A program made the position numbers and the translations under genes. The notes under the pieces are model-generated. The model had not been told where the DNA came from and did not search any database. It saw only the letters and a program-made list of their open reading frames with translations. A DNA stretch of 25,458 nt, from positions 1-25,458 of the IMG/VR virus record IMGVR_UViG_3300022839_000089. One strand, 5' to 3'. Position 1 is the first letter of the stretch; every line of letters starts with the position of its first letter. The DNA comes from a virus. Below are positions 8,565 through 17,140 of the stretch, one piece after another.

Positions 8565-11500
8565 CTATCGAGTCGTGTTCGCGCTATCTGACATAATGTC
8601 AACGCCTTCTAAGAACATCTCTCCATGTGCGTTTGCGGACTCTCGTATCATGCCGATTATATTCCCTCTTTGATTCATTAGTAAGTCTTCTACACCCGCA
8701 GCGTCTACTGCATTGATTGAGAAGTTTACATTTGTAGTTGCGCCGGTACTTTGACCTGAAGGTATAATTTCTCCTGCAGTTTCTGGCATGAACACTTCTG
8801 GTCCTTGCTCACCAACAATATAGCCTCCACCGGCTCTGTGTTTGTAACCAGAGAAGGCAGGCTTAAAGTTAGTCATACCACTTCCGGTTCCACTCTCTCC
8901 GCGAGCATAGCCTAACTCACCAGAAGGGCTGCGTGCTGAAGCCATGTCTACGGAGTTTTGACGATTGCCTACTGATACAGAAGCAGGTGCTCCTCCGCCT
9001 ACTGAAGCTCCTCCTCCAGAATAGGAAGTTCCTGATATAATAGCTAACTGAGCCGCTCCTAACGCGATTATACCTGCAGTTAGTGCGCCGCCAAAAAGGG
9101 GGCCAGCTCCAAGTGGTGGAGGTGCCCAAGCCGCCATAGCTGCCGCTGCTGTAGATAATACCACAGAGGCCATTTGTAGCTTTTTATTTTGTTCAAATGC
9201 TTTTCTTTTTGCACCTTCTTTCTTCTTTTCCAGTGCTGCCATTTTAGCAACAGAACCTGCAGACTTACCGTCTCTTTTCTTCTCTGCGGCTATTTCAGCA
9301 TCTATTCCTGCAATTTTTGCACTTGAAGCAGCTGAGGCTATATTACCCAAAGTAGCCATTCCTGCTGCTGCGAGAGCTAAGCCGTCTGCTGTAGTTGCTG
9401 TATTTGCTGTAAGTTTTTCTGAGAAGGCAGTAAAAGCTTCTCCCATTACAAAGCTACCTTCAACTACTGCACTTACTAGCAACCCGTCAGGTCCTAGTTT
9501 TTCAAGTTGAGACACCATAGGTGCTACTGCATCTCCTAGCATTTTTATCTTGTCAGAGCCTGAGGCGCCTCCATATATTTCTTGATTTTCTTCACCCTTG
9601 CCTACTACTGACATCATTCCACCTAGAGTTTCTCCTCCAAGTCTTGCGTGTTCAGAAACACGTTCTTTTATCAAGTCAAGGCGAGTTTTCTCTTGCTTAT
9701 TTGCTAGCTTTAGTAGGGCTACTTCTTGCTCGTACCCGGTTTGACCTGCTTTGACGGCCAAGGCCTGCTCTTCTATTAGCATAGTTCTAGAGAGTGTTTG
9801 TTCTGCGGATAACTGTTGTAGTGCAACGTCCTTCAGCCCTGCATTATTAAGAGAGTCTCTGTAGTTTGTAGTAGCTTGAAGCATTATTCCTTCTACTTTT
9901 CTGTATTGGTTCATAGCTACATATCTATCTCTTAGAGATTGCAGCTCTTCTTCGTTACTAACTCCGAACTTTTCAAAAGCCTCTGATAATTTGGTGGTCT
10001 GAATACCGCTATCTAGTGTTCTTATAACAGCGGCCAGACCTTTGTCTAAAACTTTAATCTGCTCCGCAAAATCTCCAGAAACTGCAGACTCCTTTGCAAA
10101 CAGTGCTTCTACCTCTGCACCCGCATCTTTCAAGGCTTGAAAAGAGGCTTCTGTTTTATTTAGTTCTCGACTGAGGTCATCGAAGGAGCTTTCTGCACTA
10201 CCGATAGTTTCTGCGGTTAAGTTGCTTAAGATAGTATCCACTTCTGCAATATTCTTAGACATAAGCTTGAACTCGTCACTACCTTTCTTATGTTGTGACA
10301 GACCTGCTTTCATTGTTTCTGAAAGACTTAAGAAGGCCCTTCTTGTTGAGATAAGGCGGCCCTCACTTGGGCCTGCCGCAGCCGCTTCTAGCTGTGCGAT
10401 TTGTCCTGTAAGTGTTGCTTGGTCTTCTAATGCTTGATTCATGGAGGTTATTGCACCTACTCTGTCTTCAGAGCTGACTCCGCCTCTTAATCTCTCGCCT
10501 ACTATTCTTTCCCATATTTTTCCTCCAATGCTTACCTCTTCTCCTTCTGTATTACTAACCCCTGCTTTATCTAGCAGGGCTCGAGCACTTGCTTCAGTCT
10601 CTTTAGCGGCGGCCAATTTTCTTTGAGCGGCAGCAAGATCCATACCTTGGTTTACACTTTCTGCAATTCTTAAATCTCTTACATGAGTTAGTGTTTGTTT
10701 CATTAAACCATTTTGAGCTTTTAAACTTATAAGGTATCTTTCGGAAGCAGTTGCGGCCAGTTCGTAGCTTTCTGCCATTTGCTTAATAATATTCGGAAAT
10801 TCTTCAAAACGTTCCTTACCTTCTTCGAGTACATCAGCTAAAGGGTTTACAACTTCTTTTGCATCGTCTCCGAACAACCACTTAACACCTTCCCATAAAA
10901 GCATTGCGCCCAGTATTATTTGTCCAATAATAGGAATAGATTGAAGCAGTGCTAAACCGAAAGCTTTTACACTAAGAGCTGCGAAAGCAGCTCCGGAAGC
11001 TACTCTCATGTAAGCTGACGCTAAAAATCCTTTCTCTGCGGTTGAGATTTTGAGCTGTACAGACTCTCGTATCATTTCGGCGCGGAGTAGTTGTATTGTT
11101 AATCTAAAGTTTCCTGCAGACGCCGAGGCAAGTATATCAGCCTGTGCTGATTTCTTTGTGGCTAGAGTTTCCATTTCTTGGGCGTTAGTAAGCTGGTATA
11201 AAGCAAACTCATTTTCTTTTATTGCTAATGTTTTCTTTTTAATAATAGCTGAGTCTGCTCCGTGGGCTTTAAGCATCCCAGGCATCTGCTTTTTATGGAG
11301 GTCGACAGATTTTCTTAGGCTATTTTGTGCTTTAGTGTAGTCGTCGGAGGAGGCGGTGCCTTCTGCTATTTTTACGGACAACTTATTGAATACTTTAGGA
11401 GACGATGCAGTAGCTTTTGTAGCTGCAATAGTTTCTTTTGCAGAGTCTGCCATGCCTTTAGCCATGCGGGCCGAAGCTTCTCCTGCTTCGGTTAGGGCGG

Positions 11501-12404
11501 GCACCATCATATTTACAACGCCTGTTCCAAGAACGCCCATAGTTGCTATTAAAGCTCCCATGTTTCCAGCCAAAAAGCCCGCTATAGGGCCTGCTACGAA
11601 GTTTACAAAGTTCATGCCTGCTTTGACCAGGTCATCAAACGTAGCAGCTAACTGGTTGAAGGGGTTGCTTTTTACGGTAGCTGAAAGCGCTCCAAATTTT
11701 GAGTCTCCCTGCTCAATAATAGCATTTGTAAAAGCCATTCTTCTTTCAAACTGAGTTAATTCAGTAGCTGCGACACCTATAGAGGCTGCGTACTTTTCGG
11801 TAGCATCATCAAGTCTTACCATAATACCTAATTCATCGAGTATTTCTGGCTCTAACTTAGCGGCACCTCGTACGAGTCTATCTAGGGCGTCTGTCATATC
11901 ACGGCCAAGGGCTAAGGAAGCCCCTTTAGCTACTTTTGTGAGTCCTTCCATTTGATCTTCACTGAAGCCTGCGGAAACGCCTATTGCCAAAGCCCTCATA
12001 GCATCGGCAGAGGATACAGCATTTTCGGTAATTTCTCTAAGGTTTTTTGTAACTATTGTCAGGTTTTCACCTGCAGCGCGACCTGTAAATAAAAGTCCTT
12101 CATTCAACTGCTTTACCGCTTGAGATCTAGAAAGAACTCCGAAGGCGGCGGTTACTGCAAACACGTGAGCTGCTAAGGTTGCGTAGGCAGGTACTAAACC
12201 ACCTTGTATGCCTGAGGACATTTTAGAGAAGCTTTTAGCACTACTAAGTCCTGTCTGGGCTACGCCCTTTTGGACCCTATTATGCCCTTCAGAAGCTTTG
12301 GAGACTTTGTCTGTAGCCTTGGCAGCCTTATCGGCTCCCTTGGCTATCTTGCTTAGACTGCCGTCTTCATTAACTTTGTACGTTACCGTAATCGTATCAG
12401 CCAC
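8565..12404 (-). CDS. Tape measure protein
   Basis: This is the longest complete gene (1279 residues) and sits just after the two tail chaperones, the invariant tape measure position. The N-terminus is Lys/Ala-rich and helical. Around residues 140-215 is GASLALGRDMTDALDRLVRG and then LEPEILDELGIMVRLDDATE, a block often seen in tape measures. Hydrophobic segments occur near residues 75-95, 265-305, 470-510 and 1095-1130, the last with many Gly/Ala. The C-terminal motif at about 1185-1213, AGGGYIVGEQGPEVFMP, is a hallmark of the family. It sets tail length and is ejected into the envelope. At the usual 1.5 angstrom per residue the tail would be about 190 nm, an inference only. The start is GTG at 12404, overlapping the previous stop by one base (TAGTG). 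Confidence 0.95.
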   Translation of the reverse strand: MADTITVTYKVNEDGSLSKIAKGADKAAKATDKVSKASEGHNRVQKGVAQTGLSSAKSFSKMSSGIQGGLVPAYATLAAHVFAVTAAFGVLSRSQAVKQLNEGLLFTGRAAGENLTIVTKNLREITENAVSSADAMRALAIGVSAGFSEDQMEGLTKVAKGASLALGRDMTDALDRLVRGAAKLEPEILDELGIMVRLDDATEKYAASIGVAATELTQFERRMAFTNAIIEQGDSKFGALSATVKSNPFNQLAATFDDLVKAGMNFVNFVAGPIAGFLAGNMGALIATMGVLGTGVVNMMVPALTEAGEASARMAKGMADSAKETIAATKATASSPKVFNKLSVKIAEGTASSDDYTKAQNSLRKSVDLHKKQMPGMLKAHGADSAIIKKKTLAIKENEFALYQLTNAQEMETLATKKSAQADILASASAGNFRLTIQLLRAEMIRESVQLKISTAEKGFLASAYMRVASGAAFAALSVKAFGLALLQSIPIIGQIILGAMLLWEGVKWLFGDDAKEVVNPLADVLEEGKERFEEFPNIIKQMAESYELAATASERYLISLKAQNGLMKQTLTHVRDLRIAESVNQGMDLAAAQRKLAAAKETEASARALLDKAGVSNTEGEEVSIGGKIWERIVGERLRGGVSSEDRVGAITSMNQALEDQATLTGQIAQLEAAAAGPSEGRLISTRRAFLSLSETMKAGLSQHKKGSDEFKLMSKNIAEVDTILSNLTAETIGSAESSFDDLSRELNKTEASFQALKDAGAEVEALFAKESAVSGDFAEQIKVLDKGLAAVIRTLDSGIQTTKLSEAFEKFGVSNEEELQSLRDRYVAMNQYRKVEGIMLQATTNYRDSLNNAGLKDVALQQLSAEQTLSRTMLIEEQALAVKAGQTGYEQEVALLKLANKQEKTRLDLIKERVSEHARLGGETLGGMMSVVGKGEENQEIYGGASGSDKIKMLGDAVAPMVSQLEKLGPDGLLVSAVVEGSFVMGEAFTAFSEKLTANTATTADGLALAAAGMATLGNIASAASSAKIAGIDAEIAAEKKRDGKSAGSVAKMAALEKKKEGAKRKAFEQNKKLQMASVVLSTAAAAMAAWAPPPLGAGPLFGGALTAGIIALGAAQLAIISGTSYSGGGASVGGGAPASVSVGNRQNSVDMASARSPSGELGYARGESGTGSGMTNFKPAFSGYKHRAGGGYIVGEQGPEVFMPETAGEIIPSGQSTGATTNVNFSINAVDAAGVEDLLMNQRGNIIGMIRESANAHGEMFLEGVDIMSDSANTTR

Positions 12405-12724
12405 TAGTGTTTTCTCTTTAGCTTTTCCCTCTCTCTTTTAAGTTGTTCTTGAGATTGGTTAATAGCCCTCGACTCTAAAAAGGTTAGAATCTCTAAAAAT
12501 AGTTCTTTATCCTCCACCCCATGAATGTCCATGTAATAAGATAAATTTGTAAAGTCTTTCCCTAAATACCCTATATCAGCCGCTAGTTTATCTCCAAGCT
12601 GTGAAAAAGTATTTATTGCTAGTATTGCTATGTCTGGAAAATCCTCCCATGCGGGAGGGATCTCCTCGAGTACCGGCTCTTGCCCCATTTGTTCACACAT
12701 TTTAAAGTAACGCTCTTGCGTCAT
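12404..12724 (-). CDS. Second tail assembly chaperone (lambda gpT position)
   Basis: The chosen start is ATG at 12724, seven bases after the TGA of the upstream chaperone, giving 106 residues from MTQERYFKMCEQMG. The frame is open further up to a TTG at 12769, but no good ribosome site favours that start. The protein has a short acidic middle (PAWEDFPDIAILAINTFSQLGDKL) and a strongly charged helical C-terminus (QLKREREKLKRKH). It lies between a gpG-like protein and the tape measure, where tail chaperones T or GT bind the tape measure during tail assembly. Its frame is +1 relative to the upstream gene, so a classic -1 slip would not join them; translational coupling is the simpler reading. Confidence 0.7.
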   Translation of the reverse strand: MTQERYFKMCEQMGQEPVLEEIPPAWEDFPDIAILAINTFSQLGDKLAADIGYLGKDFTNLSYYMDIHGVEDKELFLEILTFLESRAINQSQEQLKREREKLKRKH

Positions 12725-12731
12725 CTTTGCT

Positions 12732-13184
12732 TCACTGTTGTTGAAGAACGTTTCCAGCCTTTGGAACAACTGCTTCTTTTGGCTTACTGCGAAAGTTATC
12801 TAAATCAAAGACTACCTCGTTAAGCCACGTGTCAAATTCAGTTGAAGAACTGACAAGAGTCTCGGCATTATCTTCGCTGAACTCTAGCTCTTTGGAGGCA
12901 TCTTGCCCGTCTATGTCTACTAAAAGTAGTGTTTCTAGGTGTGCAAGTGTTAAGCCTTTCCAGTTTTTAATTACAGACCTTGAAAATTCTGTTATAAACT
13001 TTTCTTCGTCTAAGTTTTCTACCGCTTGACGTGTTTTACGATCGTACTTAGTAGTAGTACATTTTTTACGTAGCCCTGTAAGCTCTTTTCGTGAAAGGTT
13101 AGCAACCTCTACTTCAAAACCTTTAAGACCTGGAAAGTCAACCCAAGCTGCTTTGGTATCAACCATTAATTTTTTTAAATCCAT
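12732..13184 (-). CDS. Tail assembly chaperone (lambda gpG position)
   Basis: This 150-residue protein begins with MDLKKLMVDTKAAWVDFPGLKGFEVEVANLSR, a fold start typical of tail assembly chaperones and related to tail tube binding. The middle has a Lys-rich stretch (RKKCTTTKYDRKTRQA), then a tryptophan-containing segment IKNWKGLTLAHLETLL that resembles the conserved W-x-G-x-T of many gpG-like proteins. It ends KAGNVLQQQ just before the tape-measure-side chaperone. It should coat the tape measure and recruit tube subunits in the cytoplasm, and is not expected in the virion. AAGGAA lies about 9 bases before the ATG. I saw no standard slippery heptamer near its 3' end in the right frame. Confidence 0.8.
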   Translation of the reverse strand: MDLKKLMVDTKAAWVDFPGLKGFEVEVANLSRKELTGLRKKCTTTKYDRKTRQAVENLDEEKFITEFSRSVIKNWKGLTLAHLETLLLVDIDGQDASKELEFSEDNAETLVSSSTEFDTWLNEVVFDLDNFRSKPKEAVVPKAGNVLQQQ

Positions 13185-13203
13185 CGTTTTTTATTCCTTA
13201 TTT

Positions 13204-14118
13204 CTAGTTAAGTGTGATTTTAGTACCGAGATCGGTAACGTTGTCGTTCATTTTCCAATCATACGCCTGAGTATAAACGTCTGATACAGTATTTCTATTT
13301 GTAAAAGTACAGTGTGAAAGGTTAAATTTAAAGCCTCTAAAATCTGTACTAGACTCGCCGTTACCGGCTGTTATAACAACAGTTACATCTTCTTTCCAAC
13401 TTTGAACGTCGGAGTTGGAAGTGTTTGTAACATACTGCCCTATAGAACCTGAGAGTATTCTTTTTTCAAGAGTAAATTGAGAGGGATACATAGAGGTAGC
13501 TGCATTAGTTACGCTCAACGCATTATTGACAGTCTCATAAGGTATCCACTTTACTTCGTTTTGAAGCTCTATAGAACACTTATAAAGGCCAGAAGAAAGA
13601 TTATCGCCGTCTATAGAGACTACTAACTCTTTTGTTATCTGGTAATCTCTGGTGCCTCGTGAAGGCAGTGAGATCCCACCCAAAAGAGTAGTTCCTCTAG
13701 TCAGCTTTGATGCTTCGCCTGATAGTGTCAACTTAAGATTCTGTAATTTCTCAATTATGAATGTCCCATTAGTTATAACACAAGTTTCAAGCTTATACAC
13801 ATCATTCGGTAGCTTTATGTATAAAGTAAAGGTATTTAAAGTATAAGTACCTGTTTTGTAATCTACCAAAAGATTAAACACAACATCTAAAGCACTTTGT
13901 GTTATCATTGGTATAGTCATTTCAAAATTTGCAGCATTAGCTTTTTTAATATTAGATGCTTCATGCATCTTATGCTGCTCATGCAAAGTTTTTTGAGGAT
14001 AAGTCTCATCCGTAAAAGTTTGGCTAAAACTTAGGTCGGGGCCAACGTCTAGTCTATGGTAAGTTGAACCGTCATAAAGGTAGACCTCCGCTTCTTTGTT
14101 AAAATTAAAATTAGCCAT
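13204..14118 (-). CDS. Second tail tube-like protein
   Basis: This 304-residue, beta-rich protein is related to its upstream neighbour. Both begin with a short Phe-rich start, a (V)F/Y strand and then a SFSQ motif (residues 30-33 here, 37-40 in the neighbour), followed by an E/T-rich strand, a charged loop with Lys/Arg, and an N/A-rich strand. This layout fits tail tube proteins. The C-terminus (SSTDFRGFKFNLSHCTFTNRNT) may be an added domain. GGAG lies 5 bases before the ATG, immediately after a strong intrinsic terminator. It could be a minor tube protein, a tube end protein or a decoration of the tube. The relation to the neighbour is visible but weak, and its exact job is inferred from position. 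Confidence 0.65.
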   Translation of the reverse strand: MANFNFNKEAEVYLYDGSTYHRLDVGPDLSFSQTFTDETYPQKTLHEQHKMHEASNIKKANAANFEMTIPMITQSALDVVFNLLVDYKTGTYTLNTFTLYIKLPNDVYKLETCVITNGTFIIEKLQNLKLTLSGEASKLTRGTTLLGGISLPSRGTRDYQITKELVVSIDGDNLSSGLYKCSIELQNEVKWIPYETVNNALSVTNAATSMYPSQFTLEKRILSGSIGQYVTNTSNSDVQSWKEDVTVVITAGNGESSTDFRGFKFNLSHCTFTNRNTVSDVYTQAYDWKMNDNVTDLGTKITLN

Positions 14119-14130
14119 AATTCTCCGGAT

Positions 14131-14159
14131 AAAAAAAGGGGCTCGAAAAAGAGCCCCTT
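14131..14159 (-). terminator. Strong intrinsic terminator between the two tail tube genes
   Basis: On the minus strand the stem AAGGGGCTC pairs perfectly with GAGCCCCTT around a six-base loop (plus-strand 14145-14150). It ends in a run of T (complement of 14131-14137). It lies 13 bases before the ATG of the second tube gene and about 12 bases after the likely start site of the promoter at 14179-14207. Confidence 0.92.
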
Positions 14160-14178
14160 CTAACTTTTTCTACTTCAT

Positions 14179-14207
14179 AGTATAGTCCAAAAGACCTCCT
14201 ATGTCAA
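14179..14207 (-). promoter_or_regulatory. Near-consensus sigma70 promoter after the first tail tube gene
   Basis: The minus strand reads TTGACA (14207-14202), a 17-base spacer, then TATACT (14184-14179). The -35 is perfect, the -10 matches 5 of 6, and the spacing is optimal. Transcription should begin near 14171-14173, only about 12 bases before the terminator stem, which would give an RNA of about 41 bases if termination is efficient. The spacer also contains AGGAGG, which has no useful start codon at proper spacing. Confidence 0.8.
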
Positions 14208-14216
14208 GAAATATTT

Positions 14217-15326
14217 TTACGCACCTACGTACTTGATTGCCAATTCGTCTGTGGAGTCAATGTCCGTGCCCAAGGCATGGAAAGTAACTTCTAGAGAAAT
14301 AACATCATCAATAGAGTGGGTAGGTACTTCTAAGTGACATGAAGGCATATCAAACTCTAATCTAGGTGCTGCGCTTCCGCCAATTTTGAAGTTAAGATCA
14401 AAATCATTAGTAACAGTGCTTGTTCCGCCTATAAGGTTCTCAAACAGATCCATGCTGGAATCAGTAGCATTGCTTAAGTAGCAAGTAAAGCTGCCTGAAA
14501 TACTACGGGCACCTGTTACATGATCCAACGGAGTATTAACCACACCAAGAGTTTCTGGCGTTAGGAAAGTCATGTTGTTCGAAATAGTAATGCTTCCGCC
14601 TGTTAGTGTAAGAGCATAAGCAGATACACTAGTTGGGCTTGAAGAGGATGCTACAAGCTCAGTTAAACGGTTGCGGATAAAGTTACTGGTGCTTCCAATT
14701 GCTTCATAAATAGTACGAGTAGGGGCGGTAGCTTGTTCTGTGATTATAGTTCCCATACCAGACCAGTTAATAGTAGTGATACCATCAATATCAAAGTCAA
14801 TACCTGCTTCGTTTACACAACAGTTTGCAATCTTATAAGTAATTGCGGACTCACCTGTAGTACCGCCAAGTGTAAAGTAAATATTTGCTTTACCAAGACT
14901 TGTTTTATTTGAGTTTGCAAAACTGATGTCTAGGTCATCTGTACCAAGAGTGAAGCCTTCGAAAGCTGACCCAGTTTGAATAGCACTACCTACAGTCATA
15001 GCCCATAAAGCCTCTTCTACTGCGTGGTGGTTTGCTGCATCATCGGCTGCGCCAGTGCCTGTTCCTGCTGATATAAAAGGTCGTGCATAAGTAGAAAAGC
15101 TCCACTCTGCTGGTGCAAGAGAGTCGTTGAACATCTTGCGACCGCGTCGGCTGACATTACTGCCTGCTGACATTTCGTTTAAAGTTACTTCTGAACTGTT
15201 AGTTGCTTGTGAGAAAGAAAAGCCGTCAAGTACTGGAATTTCCCATACTCCTGCTTCTGTCCCGTCTGCAGCTAGGGGTGCGACAAAAACTTTACTGTCG
15301 CGGCTGAAAAACATGTTATCTGCCAT
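14217..15326 (-). CDS. Major tail tube protein
   Basis: This 369-residue protein starts MADNMFFSRDSKVFVAPLA and carries DGFSFSQ at residues 34-40, then a beta-rich chain with Ser/Thr/Gly-rich loops. It contains VSRRGRKMFNDSLAPAEW, the positively charged loop and following strand seen in tail tube subunits. The C-terminal half, including LTLTGGSITISNNMTFLTPE, looks like a second beta domain, making it longer than a minimal tube protein (about 150-250 residues). It follows the tail terminator and precedes the chaperones, as lambda gpV does, so it most likely forms the rings of the tail tube. AGGAG lies 7 bases before the ATG. It is probably one of the most abundant virion proteins. The gene is followed by a promoter and terminator, which is unusual inside a tail operon. 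Confidence 0.8.
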   Translation of the reverse strand: MADNMFFSRDSKVFVAPLAADGTEAGVWEIPVLDGFSFSQATNSSEVTLNEMSAGSNVSRRGRKMFNDSLAPAEWSFSTYARPFISAGTGTGAADDAANHHAVEEALWAMTVGSAIQTGSAFEGFTLGTDDLDISFANSNKTSLGKANIYFTLGGTTGESAITYKIANCCVNEAGIDFDIDGITTINWSGMGTIITEQATAPTRTIYEAIGSTSNFIRNRLTELVASSSSPTSVSAYALTLTGGSITISNNMTFLTPETLGVVNTPLDHVTGARSISGSFTCYLSNATDSSMDLFENLIGGTSTVTNDFDLNFKIGGSAAPRLEFDMPSCHLEVPTHSIDDVISLEVTFHALGTDIDSTDELAIKYVGA

Positions 15327-15389
15327 AGTATATCTCCTATGTTATCTTGAAAAGGCTAGGGCGTGAACTTTTGTTCGTGCCTGCATTTT

Positions 15390-15839
15390 CTAATATCGAA
15401 CCTCTATAAGCATCTCTCCGACACCTAAGGGCTCTAGCACACCTTCGTCAGTATCAATACTAACGATTGTGATTTGTTGTGTATATTGGGGCGTATTAGT
15501 ACGATCCAAATACTCTAATCGAGAGTTGTCTTCCAATACTGTTTCGACATCTTCCATCAATTCATCTAATGCCGCTACTGAATCTTCTGCCTGCACGTAG
15601 CATCTTATTGTAACTGAAAGAAATCTGTCTTTGTATCCGCCAGCTTGATACTCTCGTGTCTCAGAGCCGGCATTTAGGTGAACTGCAGGAAACTCCTCCA
15701 CTTCATCCCAAAATTTAAGTCTAGGGGAGACGTTTTCATTTAGGTCGGTTAAGTAAAAACCTGCTCCGTTTATATCTTTGAGCTTATCAACGATAGCATT
15801 AACAATGCCTAACCGTCTTGTTGTATATGCTCTACTCAT
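15390..15839 (-). CDS. Tail terminator protein (lambda gpU-like)
   Basis: This 149-residue protein has the alpha/beta layout of tail terminators: an N-terminal helix with RLGIVNAIVDKLKDI, a strand pair ending in FPAVHLNAG, a strand with FLSVTIRCYVQAED, a helix with ALDELMEDVETVLED, and a final strand GEMLIEVRY. Such proteins cap the tube when it reaches full length and form the joint to the head. The gene starts exactly where the neck gene stops (TAATG), with AGGAG about 5 bases upstream. It lies just before the tube genes, as U precedes V in lambda. No enzymatic role is expected. Confidence 0.8.
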   Translation of the reverse strand: MSRAYTTRRLGIVNAIVDKLKDINGAGFYLTDLNENVSPRLKFWDEVEEFPAVHLNAGSETREYQAGGYKDRFLSVTIRCYVQAEDSVAALDELMEDVETVLEDNSRLEYLDRTNTPQYTQQITIVSIDTDEGVLEPLGVGEMLIEVRY

Positions 15840-17140
15840 TATAGTCTCCTAGTGTATAATCTTCCAATGGCGAACTCTACAGCGATCTCCCTAATGGAGC
15901 GGCTAATTAACGCACGAGGATCTCGTTCAGGGCTCCCTTGTGCAAACCCTGGCTCAAATGTTTGATAGGGGTTTTTTTGATACGTATAACCAAAACTAGG
16001 AAAGCCTTGTCTTGTTTTTACAGCATCTACTACTTTAACGCTTTCTGCAAATCTGCCTGTTCGGTTGTTAAGAGCTGGAGTTTGCATATTTGCTTTTATA
16101 GTCTTAGGTAGCTCTTTATTTATCATCATCATCATCTGTAAAGGGCGGGCTGCTGCTGAGTTTGTTGCTCTTCTCTTTGCTTTTCGAGTTCTCAAGGTTA
16201 TAGCACTTATCGCTACTTTGCTACCTGTCTTAGACCCTTTACCTTTGCTTTTAGTTTTAGTGCTCATCTTAACTGATTTAGCACTAACCTTTACATTCTT
16301 TTTTCCTTTAAACTTATCAGTAACTAAAGCTCTCGTCTTGTCTTTCAACGAAGGCGAGCCTTTCATATCTAACATATCAGGAGTTAGTTCGCTAATAAAC
16401 TTCCTGTAAACAGATTTTACAGCTTTTTCTTGTTTGGAGTCCTTAATATTACCGGAACCTATTTGAAAAGCAATTACTGAAACATAGTTTGCATTGAGCT
16501 TACCTTTCTTTGTTACTATATTATGCCCGTCTGTGACAAGTCTCTTTATCTGCTGAAGAGCAAAGTCGTCCTCTCCTAGCTTTCCTTCTTTAAAAGCGCC
16601 TTCCAGATTATATAGAAGTAGCTTTTTTGTGGCATCGTCTAGTGCCGAGACGGAAGTGGCTATCTGGACTTGAGAGACTGCGTTACCTCTTGATCCGTGC
16701 CCTTTATGCAAGTTCTGTGATATATCTGCTCTGTCGCTTTCTTGTATCGCTCCTGATCTTACTAAGGTTTTTAACATTGTATTTTTAATAGTAGTTATAG
16801 ATCTAGAGAAACTACTAACTATAAACATATCTTTATCTAGCGTGTAAGGAAGCCTCAGCAGGGGCTCTTTAGCTCGGATTGCATTGTATCTTCTAGTGTT
16901 GCGTCTCTTAAAGTTCTCTTGCAACTTTCTTGCGTGTGCCTGAGCCTCTTTAAGTGCTAGAGCCAGGTCTCCTTTGCTAGGTACACTTCCTGTAGATACT
17001 TGTATAACTTTTTTCAGCTCTTCGGTATCTGCAAGTATTAATAACTGCCCTTTCTGTCTAGATACAGCTTTACGAGCCTCTGCATCTAGTTTTTTTAACA
17101 AAGGGTTCGTAAACGCCTTGTCGAAGTTTTTATTAGCCAT
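15839..17140 (-). CDS. Neck / head closure protein with HK97 gp10-like C-terminus and long basic N-terminus
   Basis: The last 110 residues fit the HK97 gp10 / lambda gpZ-like family. RTGRFAESVKVV is at about 360-370, then YTYQKNPYQTFEPG at 385-398 and a final ERDPRALISRSIREIA helix. Family members are usually 110-200 residues, so the preceding 320 residues are an unusual extension. That part is helical and very basic, with a Lys/Ser/Gly tract at roughly 275-320 (KMSTKTKSKGKGSKTGSK) just before the conserved part. The gene sits between the connector and the tail terminator, where gpZ-like proteins join head and tail. The extension could bind DNA or the portal channel; this is inference. Start and stop both overlap the neighbours by one base. 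Confidence 0.75.
   Translation of the reverse strand: MANKNFDKAFTNPLLKKLDAEARKAVSRQKGQLLILADTEELKKVIQVSTGSVPSKGDLALALKEAQAHARKLQENFKRRNTRRYNAIRAKEPLLRLPYTLDKDMFIVSSFSRSITTIKNTMLKTLVRSGAIQESDRADISQNLHKGHGSRGNAVSQVQIATSVSALDDATKKLLLYNLEGAFKEGKLGEDDFALQQIKRLVTDGHNIVTKKGKLNANYVSVIAFQIGSGNIKDSKQEKAVKSVYRKFISELTPDMLDMKGSPSLKDKTRALVTDKFKGKKNVKVSAKSVKMSTKTKSKGKGSKTGSKVAISAITLRTRKAKRRATNSAAARPLQMMMMINKELPKTIKANMQTPALNNRTGRFAESVKVVDAVKTRQGFPSFGYTYQKNPYQTFEPGFAQGSPERDPRALISRSIREIAVEFAIGRLYTRRL

Noticed and set aside
12724-12769. TTG at 12769 as the start of the second tail chaperone
   Set aside because: It has no good ribosome site and overlaps the upstream gene; the ATG at 12724 directly after the stop is the simpler start.
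14171-14207. AGGAGG in the spacer of the promoter with ATG-AAG-TAG downstream
   Set aside because: Spacing is about 15 bases and the frame is two codons long; it also lies largely before the expected transcript start.
15327-15389. Possible hairpin (GGC-GAAC/GTTC-GCC) before the first tail tube gene
   Set aside because: The stem has mismatches and no proper T-run follows, so a terminator is not supported.
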